A stretch of 64,000 nt of DNA, from contig JADJOY010000017.1 in assembly GCA_016713535.1 (NCBI GenBank), positions 84,486 through 148,485 of the forward strand, written 5' to 3'. Shown here piece by piece: positions 34,653 through 45,603 of the stretch. Source of the stretch: JADJOY01 sp016713535 [NCBI: Deltaproteobacteria bacterium]. Lineage in GTDB: Bacteria; JADJOY01. The first letter of the stretch is position 1; each line of letters starts with the position of its first letter. The notes under the pieces are model-generated. The model was given only the letters and a program-made list of their open reading frames with translations, did no database searches and had not been told where the DNA came from. Made by a program: the position numbers and the translations under genes.

Positions 34653-37334
34653 ATGGCGACCGATCCGAAGACCCCGTCCGCTCCCGAGGAAGACGCGCGC
34701 GAGACCCGCGAGTGGCTCGAGTCCTTCGCCGAGGTGATCGGACGCGCGGGGCCGGAGCGCGCCGCCGCGCTGCTGCACGCCCTCGAGGAGCAGGCTTACA
34801 GGGCCGGGGTCGAGATCCCGTTCTCCGCCAACACCCCGTACATCAACACGATCCCGCGCGAGAAGCAGCCGCGCTTCCCGGGGAGCCGCGAGATCGAGCG
34901 CCGCATCAAGAGCTATGCGCGCTGGAACGCCATGGCCATGGTGGTGCGCGCCAACCGCGAGGAGCCCGGGATCGGTGGCCACATATCGACCTACGCGTCG
35001 GCGGCGACGTTGCTGGAGATCGGCTTCAACCACTTCTTCCGCGCGGCGAGCGGCGAGACCTCGGGCGACCAGGTGTTCTTCCAGGGGCACGCGGCGCCGG
35101 GAATCTACGCGCGTGCGTTCCTCGAGGGCCGCATCGACGCGGACCTGCTCGGGCGCTTCCGTCGCGAGCTGCGCCGCGGCGGCGGCCTCTCGTCCTATCC
35201 GCATCCGTGGCTGATGCCGGACTTCTGGCAGTTTCCCACCGTCTCGATGGGGCTCTCGCCGCTCAACGCGATCTACCAGGCGCGCTTCAACCGCTACCTC
35301 GCGGATCGCGGGCTCAAGGACACCTCGGCGTCGAAGGTGTGGTGCTTCGTCGGGGACGGTGAGAGCGACGAGCCCGAGACGCTCGGCGCGATGACGCTCG
35401 CAGCGCGCGAGGGGCTCGACAACCTGATCTTCGTCGTGAACTGCAACCTGCAGCGCCTCGACGGGCCGGTGCGTGGCAACGGCAAGATCATCCAGGAGCT
35501 GGAAGCGGCGTTCCGCGGTGCGGGCTGGAACGCGATCAAGGTGATCTGGGGCAGCGACTGGGATCCGCTCTTGGCGCGCGACAAGGACGGCGAGCTGGTG
35601 CGGCGCATGGGCGAGGTCGTCGACGGGGAGTACCAGAAGTTCAGCGTCGAGCCGGGCGCCTACACCCGCGAGAAGTTCTTCGGCGTCTCCGAGCACTTGA
35701 AGACCCTCGTCGCCGACATGACCGACGAGCAGATCCGCAAGATGAAGCGCGGTGGGCACGACCCCGAGAAGGTCTTCGCGGCGTTCCAGAGCGCGGTGAA
35801 CCACCGCGGCTCGCCGACGGTGATCCTCGCCAAGACGGTCAAGGGGTATGGGCTCGGCGAGGCGGGTGAGGGTCGCAACATCACTCACCAGCAGAAGAAG
35901 CTGAACGAGGAGGAGCTGCGCGAGTTCCGCACCCGCTTCGGCATCCCGATCTCGGACGAGGACGTGGCGAAGGCGCCGTTCTACCGTCCACCCGACGACA
36001 GTCCCGAGATCCGGTATTTGCGAGAACGACGCGAAGCGCTCGGCGGCTACCTGCCGCGGCGCACCGCGACGGGACCCGCCTTCACGCCTCCGCCGTCCTC
36101 GCTGTTCGCGGAGTTCCTCGAAGGCACGAACGGCCGCGACGTGGCGACCACGATGGCGTTCGTGAAGATCCTCGCGAAGCTCCTGCGTGACAAGGCGGTC
36201 GGCAAGCTGATCGTGCCGATCGTCCCCGACGAGGCGCGCACGTTCGGCATGGAGTCGCTCTTCCGTCAGTGCGGCATCTACTCGCACGTCGGCCAGAAGT
36301 ACGACCCCGTGGACTCCGACAGCCTGCTCTTCTACCGCGAGGCACGCGACGGCCAGATCCTGGAAGAGGGGATCACCGAGGCCGGATCGATGGCATCGTT
36401 CATCGCCGCGGGCACCGCGTACTCCACTCACGGCGTCAACACGATCCCGTTCTTCATCTTCTATTCGATGTTCGGCTTCCAGCGCATCGGCGACCAGATC
36501 TGGGCCGCCGGCGACATGCGCTGCCGGGGCTTCCTGGTGGGCGGCACGTCCGGGCGCACCACGCTCGCGGGCGAGGGGCTCCAGCACCAGGACGGCCACA
36601 GCCACCTGCTCGCGCAGTCGGTGCCCAATCTGGTCGCCTACGACCCGGCGTTCGCGTTCGAGATCGCGGTGATCGTCGAGGAAGGCATTCGCCGCATGTA
36701 CGTCGAGCAGGAGAGCGTCTTCTACTACCTGACGGTGGGAAACGAGCCCTACCCGATGCCGGCCATGCCGGATGGAGCGCGCGACGGCATCCTCAATGGC
36801 ATGTACCTGTTCCGCGCTGCCGAGAACGGCGATGGCGCGCTGCGCGCCCAGCTCCTCGGCAGCGGCGCGATCCTGCAAGAGGTGCTCGCCGCGCAGAAGC
36901 TGCTCGCGGAGCGCTACCAGGTGGCGGCGGACGTGTGGAGCGTGACGAGCTGGAAGGAGCTGCGCCGCGAGGCGCTCGCGTGCGAGCGCTGGAACCTGCT
37001 CCACCCCGCTGATCCCGCGCGCGAGCCGTACGTCGCCGAGTGCCTGGCGGCGCGTCCGGGCGTGATCGTGGCCTCGACCGACTACATGAAGGCACTCCCC
37101 GACTCGATCGCGCGCTGGGCGCCGCGCCCGATCACCTCGCTCGGCACCGACGGCTTCGGGCGCAGCGAGGGGCGGCGCGCGCTGCGCGACTTCTTCGAGG
37201 GCGATGCGCGCTGGATCACCATCGCGACGCTGAGCGCCCTGATGCGCGACGGCAAGGTCCCCTTCGAGACCGTCACCAAGGCGATCAACGACCTCGGCCT
37301 CGACCCGGCCAAGGCCGATCCGGTGACGGTGTGA
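34653..37334 (+). CDS. aceE: pyruvate dehydrogenase E1 component, homodimeric type
   Basis: This 893-residue thiamine-diphosphate enzyme decarboxylates pyruvate and acetylates the E2 lipoyl domain. Characteristic AceE blocks are [36 protein letters not shown], the ThDP motif [13 protein letters not shown] to [11 protein letters not shown], and EGITEAGSM (catalytic Glu region). It is first of aceE-aceF-lpd, so one transcript supplies the complex. GGGAGGACC directly precedes the ATG. A TATACT -10-like hexamer at 34583-34588 lacks a good -35. Confidence 0.97.
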   Translation: MATDPKTPSAPEEDARETREWLESFAEVIGRAGPERAAALLHALEEQAYRAGVEIPFSANTPYINTIPREKQPRFPGSREIERRIKSYARWNAMAMVVRANREEPGIGGHISTYASAATLLEIGFNHFFRAASGETSGDQVFFQGHAAPGIYARAFLEGRIDADLLGRFRRELRRGGGLSSYPHPWLMPDFWQFPTVSMGLSPLNAIYQARFNRYLADRGLKDTSASKVWCFVGDGESDEPETLGAMTLAAREGLDNLIFVVNCNLQRLDGPVRGNGKIIQELEAAFRGAGWNAIKVIWGSDWDPLLARDKDGELVRRMGEVVDGEYQKFSVEPGAYTREKFFGVSEHLKTLVADMTDEQIRKMKRGGHDPEKVFAAFQSAVNHRGSPTVILAKTVKGYGLGEAGEGRNITHQQKKLNEEELREFRTRFGIPISDEDVAKAPFYRPPDDSPEIRYLRERREALGGYLPRRTATGPAFTPPPSSLFAEFLEGTNGRDVATTMAFVKILAKLLRDKAVGKLIVPIVPDEARTFGMESLFRQCGIYSHVGQKYDPVDSDSLLFYREARDGQILEEGITEAGSMASFIAAGTAYSTHGVNTIPFFIFYSMFGFQRIGDQIWAAGDMRCRGFLVGGTSGRTTLAGEGLQHQDGHSHLLAQSVPNLVAYDPAFAFEIAVIVEEGIRRMYVEQESVFYYLTVGNEPYPMPAMPDGARDGILNGMYLFRAAENGDGALRAQLLGSGAILQEVLAAQKLLAERYQVAADVWSVTSWKELRREALACERWNLLHPADPAREPYVAECLAARPGVIVASTDYMKALPDSIARWAPRPITSLGTDGFGRSEGRRALRDFFEGDARWITIATLSALMRDGKVPFETVTKAINDLGLDPAKADPVTV

Positions 37335-37349
37335 TGATCCCGCGCGCGC

Positions 37350-37429
37350 CCTGGAGGGCTGCGGTCCCTCGCAGCCGCCGTGCTGCACCGCGAGCGAGCG
37401 GAGTGGATGCGAGGGACCGCGTCCCTCCA
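37350..37429. repeat. two family C palindromes in opposite orientation
   Basis: Between aceE and aceF. The minus copy (37350-37377) is nearly identical to the one at 25081. A shorter plus copy (37408-37429, TGCGAGGGACCGCGTCCCTC) follows. They could form a hairpin within the transcript and tune aceE/aceF stoichiometry. Confidence 0.6.
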
Positions 37430-37467
37430 ACCGGGATCCGTCCGCGGACCCACACGGAGACCCACCC

Positions 37468-38979
37468 ATGCCGACCGAAGTGAAGCTTCCCGAGCTCGGC
37501 GAGAACGTCGAGTCCGGCCAGGTGGTGCGCATCATGGTCGCGCCGGGGGACGTGATCGAGAGCGGCCAGTCGATCATCGAGCTCGAGACCGACAAGGCCG
37601 CGATCGAGGTGCCCGCGTCGGCGGGCGGCACCGTGGAGGCGGTGCTGGTGAAGATGGGAGACGTGGTGGAGGTCGGCCAGGTCCTGCTCACGCTCGCCGA
37701 CGGCGCGGCTGCTGCGGCAAAGCCGTCAGATGGGCGAAAGCCCTCCGTGACAGGACCCCGAGCCGCAGAGGCCGAGTCGTCCACGCCCAGCGCGCCACCC
37801 CCGCCCGCCGCGAAGCCTGACTCCGAGGCGGCCGTGGCGCGCGCTGAGAAAGACGCCGTGGCCGTCGACGAGGACGAGCCGAGCGCACCCGCGAGCCCAC
37901 CCGCGCGCGCCGCCTCGAAGGCCGCGCCACACGCGGCACCGAGAGCCCCCGAGCCGCCGCCGGTGCAGCCGCCTGCGGAGCCCAGGTCCGCGGAGCCGGG
38001 CGACACGGAGGCCGGCGGCGCGGATGAGGCGTCCTCGCCCGTCCCAAGCCGCCTCGCGCCCGCCCCGCCGTCGGTGCGGCGCCTCGCGCGCGAGCTCGGC
38101 CTCGACGTGAACCGTGTCCCGGGCAGTGGTCCCGCGGGTCGCGTGTCGCTCGAGGACGTGAAGGCGCACGCGCGCCGGCTGCTGACGTCGGCGCCCCCGC
38201 GCGCCCCGTCCCCCGAGCGTGCCGCGACGGCGGGCGGGGGCGCGGTGCCGCCACTGCCGGATTTCGCGGAGTGGGGCGAGATCGAGCGTCAGCCGATGAG
38301 CAACGTGCGCCGTCTCACCGCCGAGCGCATGAGCCGCGCGTGGTCGGTGATTCCGCAGGTGACCAACTTCGACCACGCCGACGTCACCGAGCTCGAGGCG
38401 CTGCGCAAGCGCTTCGCCGAGACCCACAGGCAACGCGGGGTGCGCCTGACGCTCACGCCGATCATCCTCAAGGCCGCCTCGATCGCGCTCACCGAGATGC
38501 CACAGCTCAATGCCTCGATCGACATGGAGCGCCAGGAGATCGTGCTCAAGCACTATCGCCACATCGCGGTGGCGGTCGACACCGACCGTGGACTGCTGGT
38601 TCCAGTGGTGCGCGACGTCGACGCCAAGGGTGTCCTGGCGCTCGCGCGCGAGGTCGAGGACCTGGCGAAGCGCGCGCGAGAGAAGAAGATCCAGGTCCCC
38701 GAGCTGCGCGGCGCGAGCTTCACCGTGACCAACCTGGGCGGGATCGGCGGCAGCGGTTTCTCGCCGATCGTGAATCACCCCGAGGTGGCGGTGCTGGGCG
38801 TGGCGCGCGGCGAGTGGACGCCGCGCTTCCAGAACGGCTCGTTCGTGCCGCGCCTCATGCTGCCGCTCGCGCTCTCCTACGATCACCGCCTCGTCGACGG
38901 CGCCGACGGCGCGCGCTTCCTGCGCCGCATGGCGGCACTCCTCGAGGATCCGCTCTGCTTCCTGCTGGACGGAGCGTGA
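37468..38979 (+). CDS. aceF: dihydrolipoamide acetyltransferase (pyruvate dehydrogenase E2)
   Basis: This 503-residue protein passes acetyl groups from E1 to CoA and forms the complex core. One lipoyl domain (about residues 1-75) has the lipoylated Lys in ETDKAAIEVPA. A Pro/Ala-rich linker of about 120 residues follows, then the E1/E3-binding domain (PSVRRLARELGLDVNRVPG). The catalytic domain (about 265-503) has the active-site SYDHRLVDGADG. Having only one lipoyl domain is common outside enterobacteria. It follows aceE after 133 bp that hold repeats. Confidence 0.96.
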   Translation: MPTEVKLPELGENVESGQVVRIMVAPGDVIESGQSIIELETDKAAIEVPASAGGTVEAVLVKMGDVVEVGQVLLTLADGAAAAAKPSDGRKPSVTGPRAAEAESSTPSAPPPPAAKPDSEAAVARAEKDAVAVDEDEPSAPASPPARAASKAAPHAAPRAPEPPPVQPPAEPRSAEPGDTEAGGADEASSPVPSRLAPAPPSVRRLARELGLDVNRVPGSGPAGRVSLEDVKAHARRLLTSAPPRAPSPERAATAGGGAVPPLPDFAEWGEIERQPMSNVRRLTAERMSRAWSVIPQVTNFDHADVTELEALRKRFAETHRQRGVRLTLTPIILKAASIALTEMPQLNASIDMERQEIVLKHYRHIAVAVDTDRGLLVPVVRDVDAKGVLALAREVEDLAKRAREKKIQVPELRGASFTVTNLGGIGGSGFSPIVNHPEVAVLGVARGEWTPRFQNGSFVPRLMLPLALSYDHRLVDGADGARFLRRMAALLEDPLCFLLDGA

Positions 38980-39036
38980 TCCGGGCGGACACGATCGCGA
39001 GAAGCGAAATGAGTGCCCACGGATCGGCTCGCCTTC

Positions 39037-39095
39037 GTAGCGCGGGGGCTCGTCCCCCGCAGCCGGCTGGGGTGCGGGACGAGGCCCCGCGCTAC
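39037..39095. repeat. REPIN-like doublet with GTAG feet outside
   Basis: GTAG-CGCGGGGGCTCGTCCCCCGC (plus, 39037-39060) and its inverted partner ending CTAC (39074-39095) frame a 13-bp spacer. The unit lies between aceF and lpd and is the clearest doublet of the window. Confidence 0.8.
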
Positions 39096-39157
39096 CGTCG
39101 CCGTGGAGCGGACACGGGCGGGGCGCAGCGATTCGCGAACACTCGGCGGGGAGTGCC

Positions 39158-40612
39158 ATGACGAGCGAATCCAGCACGGCCGACGTGGTGGTGATCGGCG
39201 GCGGGCCGGGCGGCTACGCCGCGGCCTTCCGGGCGGCGGACCTCGGTAAGTCCGTGACGCTGATCGACGCCGACCCGCGCCTCGGCGGTGTGTGCGTGAA
39301 CCGTGGCTGCATTCCGTCGAAGGCGCTGCTGCACCAGGCGGCGGTGATCCAGGGCGTGCGCGAGGCCGCGCAGCACGGCGTCACGTTCGGCGCGCCGACC
39401 ATCGACCTCGAGCGCATCCGTGCGTGGAAGGACGAGATCGTCACCAAGCTCGGCAACGGTGTCGGCGATCACGCCAAGCGTCGCAAGGTCCGCTACCTGC
39501 GGGCGCGCGGGCGCTTCGTCTCGTCGAGCGAGGTCGAGGTCACGCCGCTTCCCGGCGACGAGTCGCTCGCCGCGCAGCGGGTGCGGTTCGGTCACGCGAT
39601 CGTCGCCACGGGCTCGCTTCCGATCTGTCCTCGGCTCTTCGCGATCGGCGACGTGCGCGTCATGGACTCGACCGGCGCGCTCGAGCTGCCCGACGTGCCA
39701 GCGCGGCTGCTGGTGGTGGGCGGCGGCTACATCGGGCTCGAGCTGGGGTCGGTGTATGCGGCCCTCGGCTCGCAGGTGAGCGTGGTGGAGAAGCTCGACG
39801 GACTGCTGCCGGGCGTGGACCGTGACCTCGTGCGGGTGCTCGAGAAACGGGTCAAGGAGCAGCTCGCTGCGATCGAGCTCTCGACCGAGGTCACGGCGCT
39901 CGAGCCTCGCGCCGACGGCGTCGCCGTCACGCTGCGCCGCGCCGGCGGAGGCGAGGACCAGCGGCTCTTCGACCGCGTGCTGGTGGCGGTCGGGCGCCGG
40001 CCGAACACCGAGGGCCTCGGCCTGGAGGTCACGGGAGTGACGCTCGACGAGCGCGGCTTCATCACCGTGGACGCGCAGCGTCGGAGCGCCGACCCGCGGA
40101 TCTTCGCGATCGGCGACGTCGCGGGGGAGCCGATGCTCGCTCACAAGGCGGCGCACGAGGCGAAGGTCGCGGCGGAGGCGATCGCGGGCCATTCCGCGGC
40201 GTTCGAGCCGCGTGCGATCCCGGCGGTGGTGTTCACCGATCCCGAGATCGCGTGGTGTGGGCTGACCGAGAGCGAGGCCAAGCGCAGCGGCCGCACGATC
40301 GAGGTCCTGCGCATGCCGTGGGGCGGGTGGGGGCGTGCGCTCACACTCGGTCGCCCCGACGGTGCCACCAAGCTGATCGTCGACCCCGAGACGGAACAGG
40401 TGCTGGGCATGGGTGTCGTGGGAGCAGGAGCGGGCGAGCTGATCGCCGAGGGCTGCCTGGCGAGCGAGATGGGGGCGCTGGTGCGCGACGTCGCCGAGAC
40501 CATCCATCCGCATCCCACGCTCTCCGAGACGATCTCCGAGGTCGCGGAGTCGTTCTTCGGCAACGCCACGCACTTCGTGCGGCCCCGCAAGGAGAGGACC
40601 CCGAAGGCCTGA
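39158..40612 (+). CDS. lpd: dihydrolipoamide dehydrogenase
   Basis: A 484-residue flavoprotein that reoxidises E2 dihydrolipoamide with NAD+. The FAD site is VVVIGGGPGGYAAA, the redox disulfide CVNRGC within GGVCVNRGCIPSKALLH, the NAD site LLVVGGGYIGLELGS, the second FAD motif IFAIGDVAGEPMLAHKA, and the C-terminal His-Glu base HPHPTLSE. Third in the PDH cluster, about 178 bp after aceF. It may also serve 2-oxoglutarate dehydrogenase or glycine cleavage if no other copy exists. Confidence 0.95.
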   Translation: MTSESSTADVVVIGGGPGGYAAAFRAADLGKSVTLIDADPRLGGVCVNRGCIPSKALLHQAAVIQGVREAAQHGVTFGAPTIDLERIRAWKDEIVTKLGNGVGDHAKRRKVRYLRARGRFVSSSEVEVTPLPGDESLAAQRVRFGHAIVATGSLPICPRLFAIGDVRVMDSTGALELPDVPARLLVVGGGYIGLELGSVYAALGSQVSVVEKLDGLLPGVDRDLVRVLEKRVKEQLAAIELSTEVTALEPRADGVAVTLRRAGGGEDQRLFDRVLVAVGRRPNTEGLGLEVTGVTLDERGFITVDAQRRSADPRIFAIGDVAGEPMLAHKAAHEAKVAAEAIAGHSAAFEPRAIPAVVFTDPEIAWCGLTESEAKRSGRTIEVLRMPWGGWGRALTLGRPDGATKLIVDPETEQVLGMGVVGAGAGELIAEGCLASEMGALVRDVAETIHPHPTLSETISEVAESFFGNATHFVRPRKERTPKA

Positions 40613-40832
40613 GGCTCGACCGCCCCCCGGTCCGCCCTGCGGCGGGTCGCCGCCGGTGGTCCGGTGGAGCGCGACGCGTGTTGATGGCCAAAACGCGGCT
40701 GTGGTAGCGTCCGCCCCGCGTCGCAGTTGGCCACGCATCGGCGATTCCTTCGCAATTTCGCGAGGAAGCGCCGCGTCCGCCCGAGGAGGCGTGACCGCAC
40801 CCGGAGTGAGTCGCCCGCGCCGCATGTCCCCG

Positions 40833-42901
40833 ATGGCCCGGATCGCCGGTCGCCCCGCGAGGGTTCGCGCGCGGGGGCGGAGGCACGTCGTCGCCGGGTG
40901 GCTCGCGCTCGCGGTCGCGTGGGGCGTGCTCCTGGCGCCGTTTGCGCACGCACAGCCGGACTCGGGCGGTGGCCTGCCCGGGATATCGGGTGAGGACGTC
41001 CTCGAGCCTGTCCAGCCGCGGGCGCCGTTCGTCGAGCCGCCCCGGGTCCGCCAGCCACCGCCGTGGCGTGGGGTCGGCGCCTTCCCCGCAACGCCACGGA
41101 CGTTCGCGGCGAGATCGACAAGCTGTGGGAGAAGCGCCGGCTCGCACTGGCGGCGCAGCAGCCGAGCGCCGACTCGCTGCTGGACCGCATCTACGACCTG
41201 GCGCTCGGTAGCGGGCAGCACGAGCTGCCGGTGCTCGCCGCGGCACTGCTGCGCGAGGCCGCGCGGGACGTCGCCCGTCACGATCTCGAGCAGGCCGACG
41301 CCCGGGTGCAGGCTGCGCGCCGGCTCGCCCCCGAGCTGCCGCAGACGCGCTTCGCGCGCGCCGACGTCTTGCTTCGCAGCGGCCCCGCGCAGTGGAACGA
41401 GGCGGTGCGCGAGCTCAGCGAGGGTACGGAGGTGCTCCAGACCAGCCTCGCGGAGCGCGCGCGTTTCCAGGCCACGGGTCTCTTCTACGGACTCCTGTGT
41501 GGGCTCGCGGTCGCGATCGCGTTTCCGCTGCTGGTGGTGATCCGCCACCGGCGTCGCCTCACACACGCGGTCGAGCACCGCCTGCCGAGCTGGTGGTCAC
41601 GCTCGCTCCTGGTGGCGGTGTGGCTACCGGTGTTCGCGGGGGCGCTCAGGCTCAGGCTCGGGCTGGGGTGGCTGGCGCTCGCGCTGCTGGTGGCGGTGTG
41701 GCTGGCCGGGCATACCCGTGAGCGCGTGGTGGGCGCGCTCCTCGGCGTGCTGGTGGCGTGTGGACCGTGGGGGGTGACCGCGCTGGCCGAGCGCATCTCG
41801 GTGCATCGGCTCGCGCTCGAGGATCCGGTGGTGCGTGCGCAGACGGAGAGCTATTCGGCCGAGCTGGTCGAGGCGCTGATCGCCGAGGTGAAGGCGAAGG
41901 GGGAGACGGTCGAGCCGCTCGCGGCGCTGGCGCTGCTCGCCAAGCGCGCCGGTCACCTCGACTTCGCCGAGGCCGCGTGGAGGCGGGTCGCCGCGCTCGA
42001 GACGGACGCCGCGTGGGTGCACAACAACCTGGGCATCGTGCTCTTCCACCAGGGGCAGGAGCAAGAGTCGATGGCCGAGTTCCGGCGCGCCATCGAGCTC
42101 GATCCCGAGCTCGCCGAGGCACACCTCAACGAGAGCCAGGTGCTGCGCCAGAACTTCGTGCTGATGCCGAGCCAGGACGCGTTCGCGCGCGCCCAGGCGA
42201 TCGACCCGCTACGCGTGAACGCGTTCCACGTCACCAGCGCCCGCGGCCTCAACCGCTTCCTCCTCGACGCTCCGCTCCCGCGCGAGCGCCTCGAGGCGCG
42301 GCTCCAGGTCGAGCCCGCCGCACGCGCGCGTTCCGCCGACGCGATGTGGGGCTCGCTGGTGCGCGGACTCCCTCGCGTCGCGTTCCCGGTGCTGGTCGGC
42401 ATGGTGGCGATCGTCACCGTGCTCGCCATTCGCCGCAGCCGCTCGGCGCTCGGACCGGTGCCACCCGCGTGCACGCGCTGCGGCGCGCCGTTCTGCGTGG
42501 TGTGCGGGGTGCGCGCGGCGATGGGCGCGGAGTGCGAGGCGTGCCTCTCGCTCGCCCTCGGCAACCCGATCCTCGATCCCGTGTTCAAGCAGGAGCGCCG
42601 CGAGACCGTGGAGCGCGAGCGCGCCAAGCTGCGCTGGACCGCGCGGGCGGCCGGGCTGCTCGTGCCTGGTGGTGGTCACGTGCTGCTCGGCAGCTCGCTC
42701 ACGGGCTTCGCGGTACTCGCCGTCGCGACCGCGCTCCTCCTGGTGCTCGTGTTCGGCTCGGGCATCGTGCTGCCCACGGCGGCGGTCTGGAGTGGGCCGT
42801 CCGCGCTCGGGGCGCGTGTCCAGATCACCGCGCTCGCGGTGCTGTGGCTGGTGACGAACCTCCACCTCTTCGTGGCGTCCGGCCGCGACTCCCGGGGATG
42901 A
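40833..42901 (+). CDS. TPR membrane protein with zinc ribbon (frameshifted)
   Basis: The corrected product is about 689 residues. It begins with a long basic N-region and a signal or TM segment (VAGWLALAVAWGVLLAPFAHA). At about 41085 one C is missing from a C run, so WRGVGAF continues as RNATDVRGEIDKLW. A helical segment, three TM helices, TPR units (AAWVHNNLGIVLFHQGQEQESMAEFRRAIELDPELAEAHLN, residues about 390-430 of the product) and another TM helix follow. A ribbon CTRCG..CVVCG..CEACL and C-terminal TM helices complete it. The start may instead be 40824. The gene stops 1 nt before the DUF4388 gene, so the two are probably co-translated. Unknown function. Confidence 0.65.
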
Positions 42902-42902
42902 C

Positions 42903-44048
42903 ATGTCGATCCGCGGCGAGCTGACCGAGCTGGACGTGCCAGGGCTGATGCAGCTCATCGCCACGCACGGCAAGACCGGCACGCTCGTGGTCCAGGATCC
43001 GGACGACCACGAGGTGCACGTGCTCTTCGAGAGCGGCGACATCGTCGGCGCGGAGGTCCCGGAGCGTGGCGAGTCGCACCGCGTCGGCGAGCTGCTCGTG
43101 AAGGCCGAGGTCCTGGCACCCGAGGACCTCGAGTGGGCGCTCAAGGAGCAGAAGAGCCGTGGCATCCGCCTCGGCGATCTGCTGGTGGCCGACGGCAAGA
43201 TCGACCGCCAGGACCTCGCCGACATCCTGCGCGTGCAGATCTACGAGACGGTGTTCCGGATCTTCACCTGGAAGCAGGGCAAGTTCGAGTTCCGCGCGGG
43301 TCCGCCCGAGTTCGAGCGCGGGCTGGTGGGGCCGATCCCCACCGACCATCTGCTGATGGACAGCTTCCGGATGGTCGACGAGTGGCCGCAGATCAAGAAG
43401 TGGGTGCCGAGCTTCGATCGCATCGTCGAGAAGACCGAGATCGGCGAGAAGGTGCGCCGGCCGCTCACGCCACGCGGCAGCGACCCGGGCAACGGGCTCA
43501 CCGAGGCGGAGTGGCTGATGCTCGACCTCGCCACGCACCACCTCAGCGTGCAGCGCGCGATCTACCGCTCGAGGATCGGTGAGTTCGAGGCCTGCAAAGC
43601 GCTCAAAGGCCTCCAGGAAAAGGGGCTGGTGCGGCTGGTGGTCGCAGGCGAGGCACTGACCAAGCGCCTGGTGGTGGGCCAGCGCCGCATCTGGAACCCG
43701 GGAGCGGCTCTCGCGGCGTTGAACGTGCTGCTGATCCTGGCGATGCTGATCACTGCGGCGGCGTTGCTCACGCCCGCGCTGGCGGGAAGCGGCCGAGGTC
43801 GCGCGCTGGAGCTCATGCTCGGACCGGACGATCAGGGACTCTCCGCGGCCATCGTCGACGGTCGAGCGCGTGCCGTCGGCGAGGCGCTCGCCCTCTACAG
43901 GGCCGAGCACGGGCGCTATCCCGACGATCTCACGCCGCTCACCGAGGATGGCCTGGTGTCGCGCTTCGACCTCGGGCTGACCGAGCGCCGCTACCGCTAC
44001 GCCGGTCCCGCAAGCGGCGCGCTCGTTCCGAGCGAGCCGATGCACTGA
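42903..44048 (+). CDS. DUF4388 domain protein with C-terminal membrane segment
   Basis: This 381-residue protein starts with DUF4388 (LDVPGLMQLIATHGKTGTLVVQ and VLFESGDIVGAEV), common in myxobacterial signalling proteins. A helical middle domain follows, then a single TM helix (about residues 278-300) and a pseudopilin-like tail (AVGEALALYRAEHGRYPDDLTPLTEDGLV), as in type II secretion minor components. It may link a cytoplasmic signalling module to the envelope. Start is ATG; it overlaps no gene but follows the TPR gene by 1 nt. phoH follows by 36 nt. Confidence 0.8.
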   Translation: MSIRGELTELDVPGLMQLIATHGKTGTLVVQDPDDHEVHVLFESGDIVGAEVPERGESHRVGELLVKAEVLAPEDLEWALKEQKSRGIRLGDLLVADGKIDRQDLADILRVQIYETVFRIFTWKQGKFEFRAGPPEFERGLVGPIPTDHLLMDSFRMVDEWPQIKKWVPSFDRIVEKTEIGEKVRRPLTPRGSDPGNGLTEAEWLMLDLATHHLSVQRAIYRSRIGEFEACKALKGLQEKGLVRLVVAGEALTKRLVVGQRRIWNPGAALAALNVLLILAMLITAAALLTPALAGSGRGRALELMLGPDDQGLSAAIVDGRARAVGEALALYRAEHGRYPDDLTPLTEDGLVSRFDLGLTERRYRYAGPASGALVPSEPMH

Positions 44049-44084
44049 TCGCATTCCCCACGCAGCCTCCGGAAGGTCCGTTCG

Positions 44085-45145
44085 ATGGATGACGTGAGCC
44101 GTGTGTTCGAGTTCGCGCACGCCGACGCGGCGCGCACGCTGTTCGGCGAGAAGAACGAGTCCCCTCAAGGTGCTCGAAGAGCTCGCCCACGTACGCATCC
44201 ACGCGCGCGGTCAGGAGGTGAGGATCGACGGCGACGAGCACGAGGTCGCGCTGGCGGCGCGAGTGCTCACCGAGCTCTTCGATCTCATCCGGTCCGGGCA
44301 CCCGGTCTTCGCCGACGACGTGCAGCACGCTCACGCGATTCTCGCGGCCGACGAGCGCGTGCACCTCAAGGACGTGTTCCTCGACACGATCTACGTCGCC
44401 GCCGACAAGCGCCGGGTCGCGCCGCGGAGCCTGAACCAGAAGCGCTACATCGACGCGATGCGTGACGACGACCTAGTCTTCGGCGTCGGTCCGGCCGGCA
44501 CGGGGAAGACCTACCTGGCGATGGCGATGGCGGTTGCGGCGCTCAAGCGCCATCAGGTGCGGCGCATCATCCTCACCCGGCCCGCCGTCGAGGCGGGCGA
44601 GAAGCTCGGCTTCCTGCCCGGCGATCTGGCCGAGAAGGTGAACCCGTACCTGCGCCCGCTCTACGACGCGCTCCACGACATGATGGACTTCGAGCACGCC
44701 GCCAAGCTCGCGCAGCGCGGCGTGATCGAGGTCGCGCCGCTCGCGTTCATGCGCGGGCGCACGCTCCACAACGCGTTCGTCATCCTCGACGAGGCGCAGA
44801 ACACGACCGTGCGAGCAGATGAAGATGTTCCTGACCCGCCTCGGCGTGGGCTCGAAGGCGGTGGTGACCGGCGACGTCACGCAGATCGACCTACCGTCGG
44901 CGACGCGCTCGGGGTTGCTCGAGGCGCTCGAGATCCTCGACGGCGTGGAGGGCGTGTCGTTCTCGTTCTTCGGGCCGGAGGACGTGGTCCGGCACCGGCT
45001 GGTGCGTCACATCGTCGACGCCTACGACCGCCATCGCGCCCACGCCACGGCCCGCCACGTCGAGGCTCCACCGGCGACCGGAGCCAGGCCGGCGACCCAC
45101 GGCACGCCGAGGCGCTCGTGGGCGTGCGGCGTGGCCACGTGCTGA
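44085..45145 (+). CDS. phoH: PhoH family ATPase (two frameshifts)
   Basis: The corrected protein is about 352 residues, typical of PhoH/YbeZ. The N-terminal KH-like part is followed by [10 protein letters not shown], Walker [30 protein letters not shown] and Walker [13 protein letters not shown]. After the second break come [13 protein letters not shown] and [12 protein letters not shown] is inserted near 44162 (GEKNES to LKVLEEL), and one base near 44812 (NTTV to EQMKMF). YbeZ works with YbeY in rRNA maturation, and ybeY follows directly, overlapping its stop. Confidence 0.87.
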
Positions 45146-45603
45146 TCTCCAACCGCGCCACCGAGTGTGACGTCGACGTCCGCGAGCTCCGCGAGCTCCT
45201 CGAGCGCGTGCTCGCGGCGCTCGGCTCACCGCCCGGCGAGCTCTCGGTGCTGGTGGTCGACGACGCGGAGATGCGCGCGCTGAACCGCGACCACCTCGGC
45301 CGGGATCGCACCACGAACGTTCTGTCGTTCCCGCAGGACGACTCGGGTCAGCCGGGCTCGCTCATGCTCGGCGACGTGGTGCTCGCCCCGTGTACGATCC
45401 TGCGCCAGGCAACGAACGCGGGCCGCGATCCCGCGCGCGAGCGCGATCACGCGGTGGTCCACGCGGTGCTGCACCTGCTCGGCTACGACCACGTCGGCAC
45501 CCCACGCGAGCGGGAGCGGATGCGCGCTCGCGAGCGGGAAGTGCTGGCTGCGCTCACAGGCCCGCGCAGGGTCGCGCGGACACGGCCCGGCGCGCGGCGA
45601 TGA
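45139..45603 (+). CDS. ybeY: endoribonuclease YbeY
   Basis: A 154-residue metal-dependent endonuclease for 16S rRNA 3'-end processing and ribosome quality control. The zinc motif is [11 protein letters not shown] (three His, H-x3-H-x5-H), preceded by RTTNVLSFP. Start is GTG at 45139, overlapping the phoH stop by 7 nt; 45118 is a possible longer start. The stop overlaps the next ATG (ATGA). Classical phoH-ybeY pairing supports the call. Confidence 0.93.
   Translation: MLISNRATECDVDVRELRELLERVLAALGSPPGELSVLVVDDAEMRALNRDHLGRDRTTNVLSFPQDDSGQPGSLMLGDVVLAPCTILRQATNAGRDPARERDHAVVHAVLHLLGYDHVGTPRERERMRAREREVLAALTGPRRVARTRPGARR

Noticed and set aside
34389-38006. A 1,205-codon open frame opposite aceE/aceF, and similar long ones at 12909-15377 and 39092-41578
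   Set aside because: They are the complementary reading of high-GC genes with strong third-position bias. They have low-complexity Arg/Ala/Gly composition, no start signals and no family motifs.
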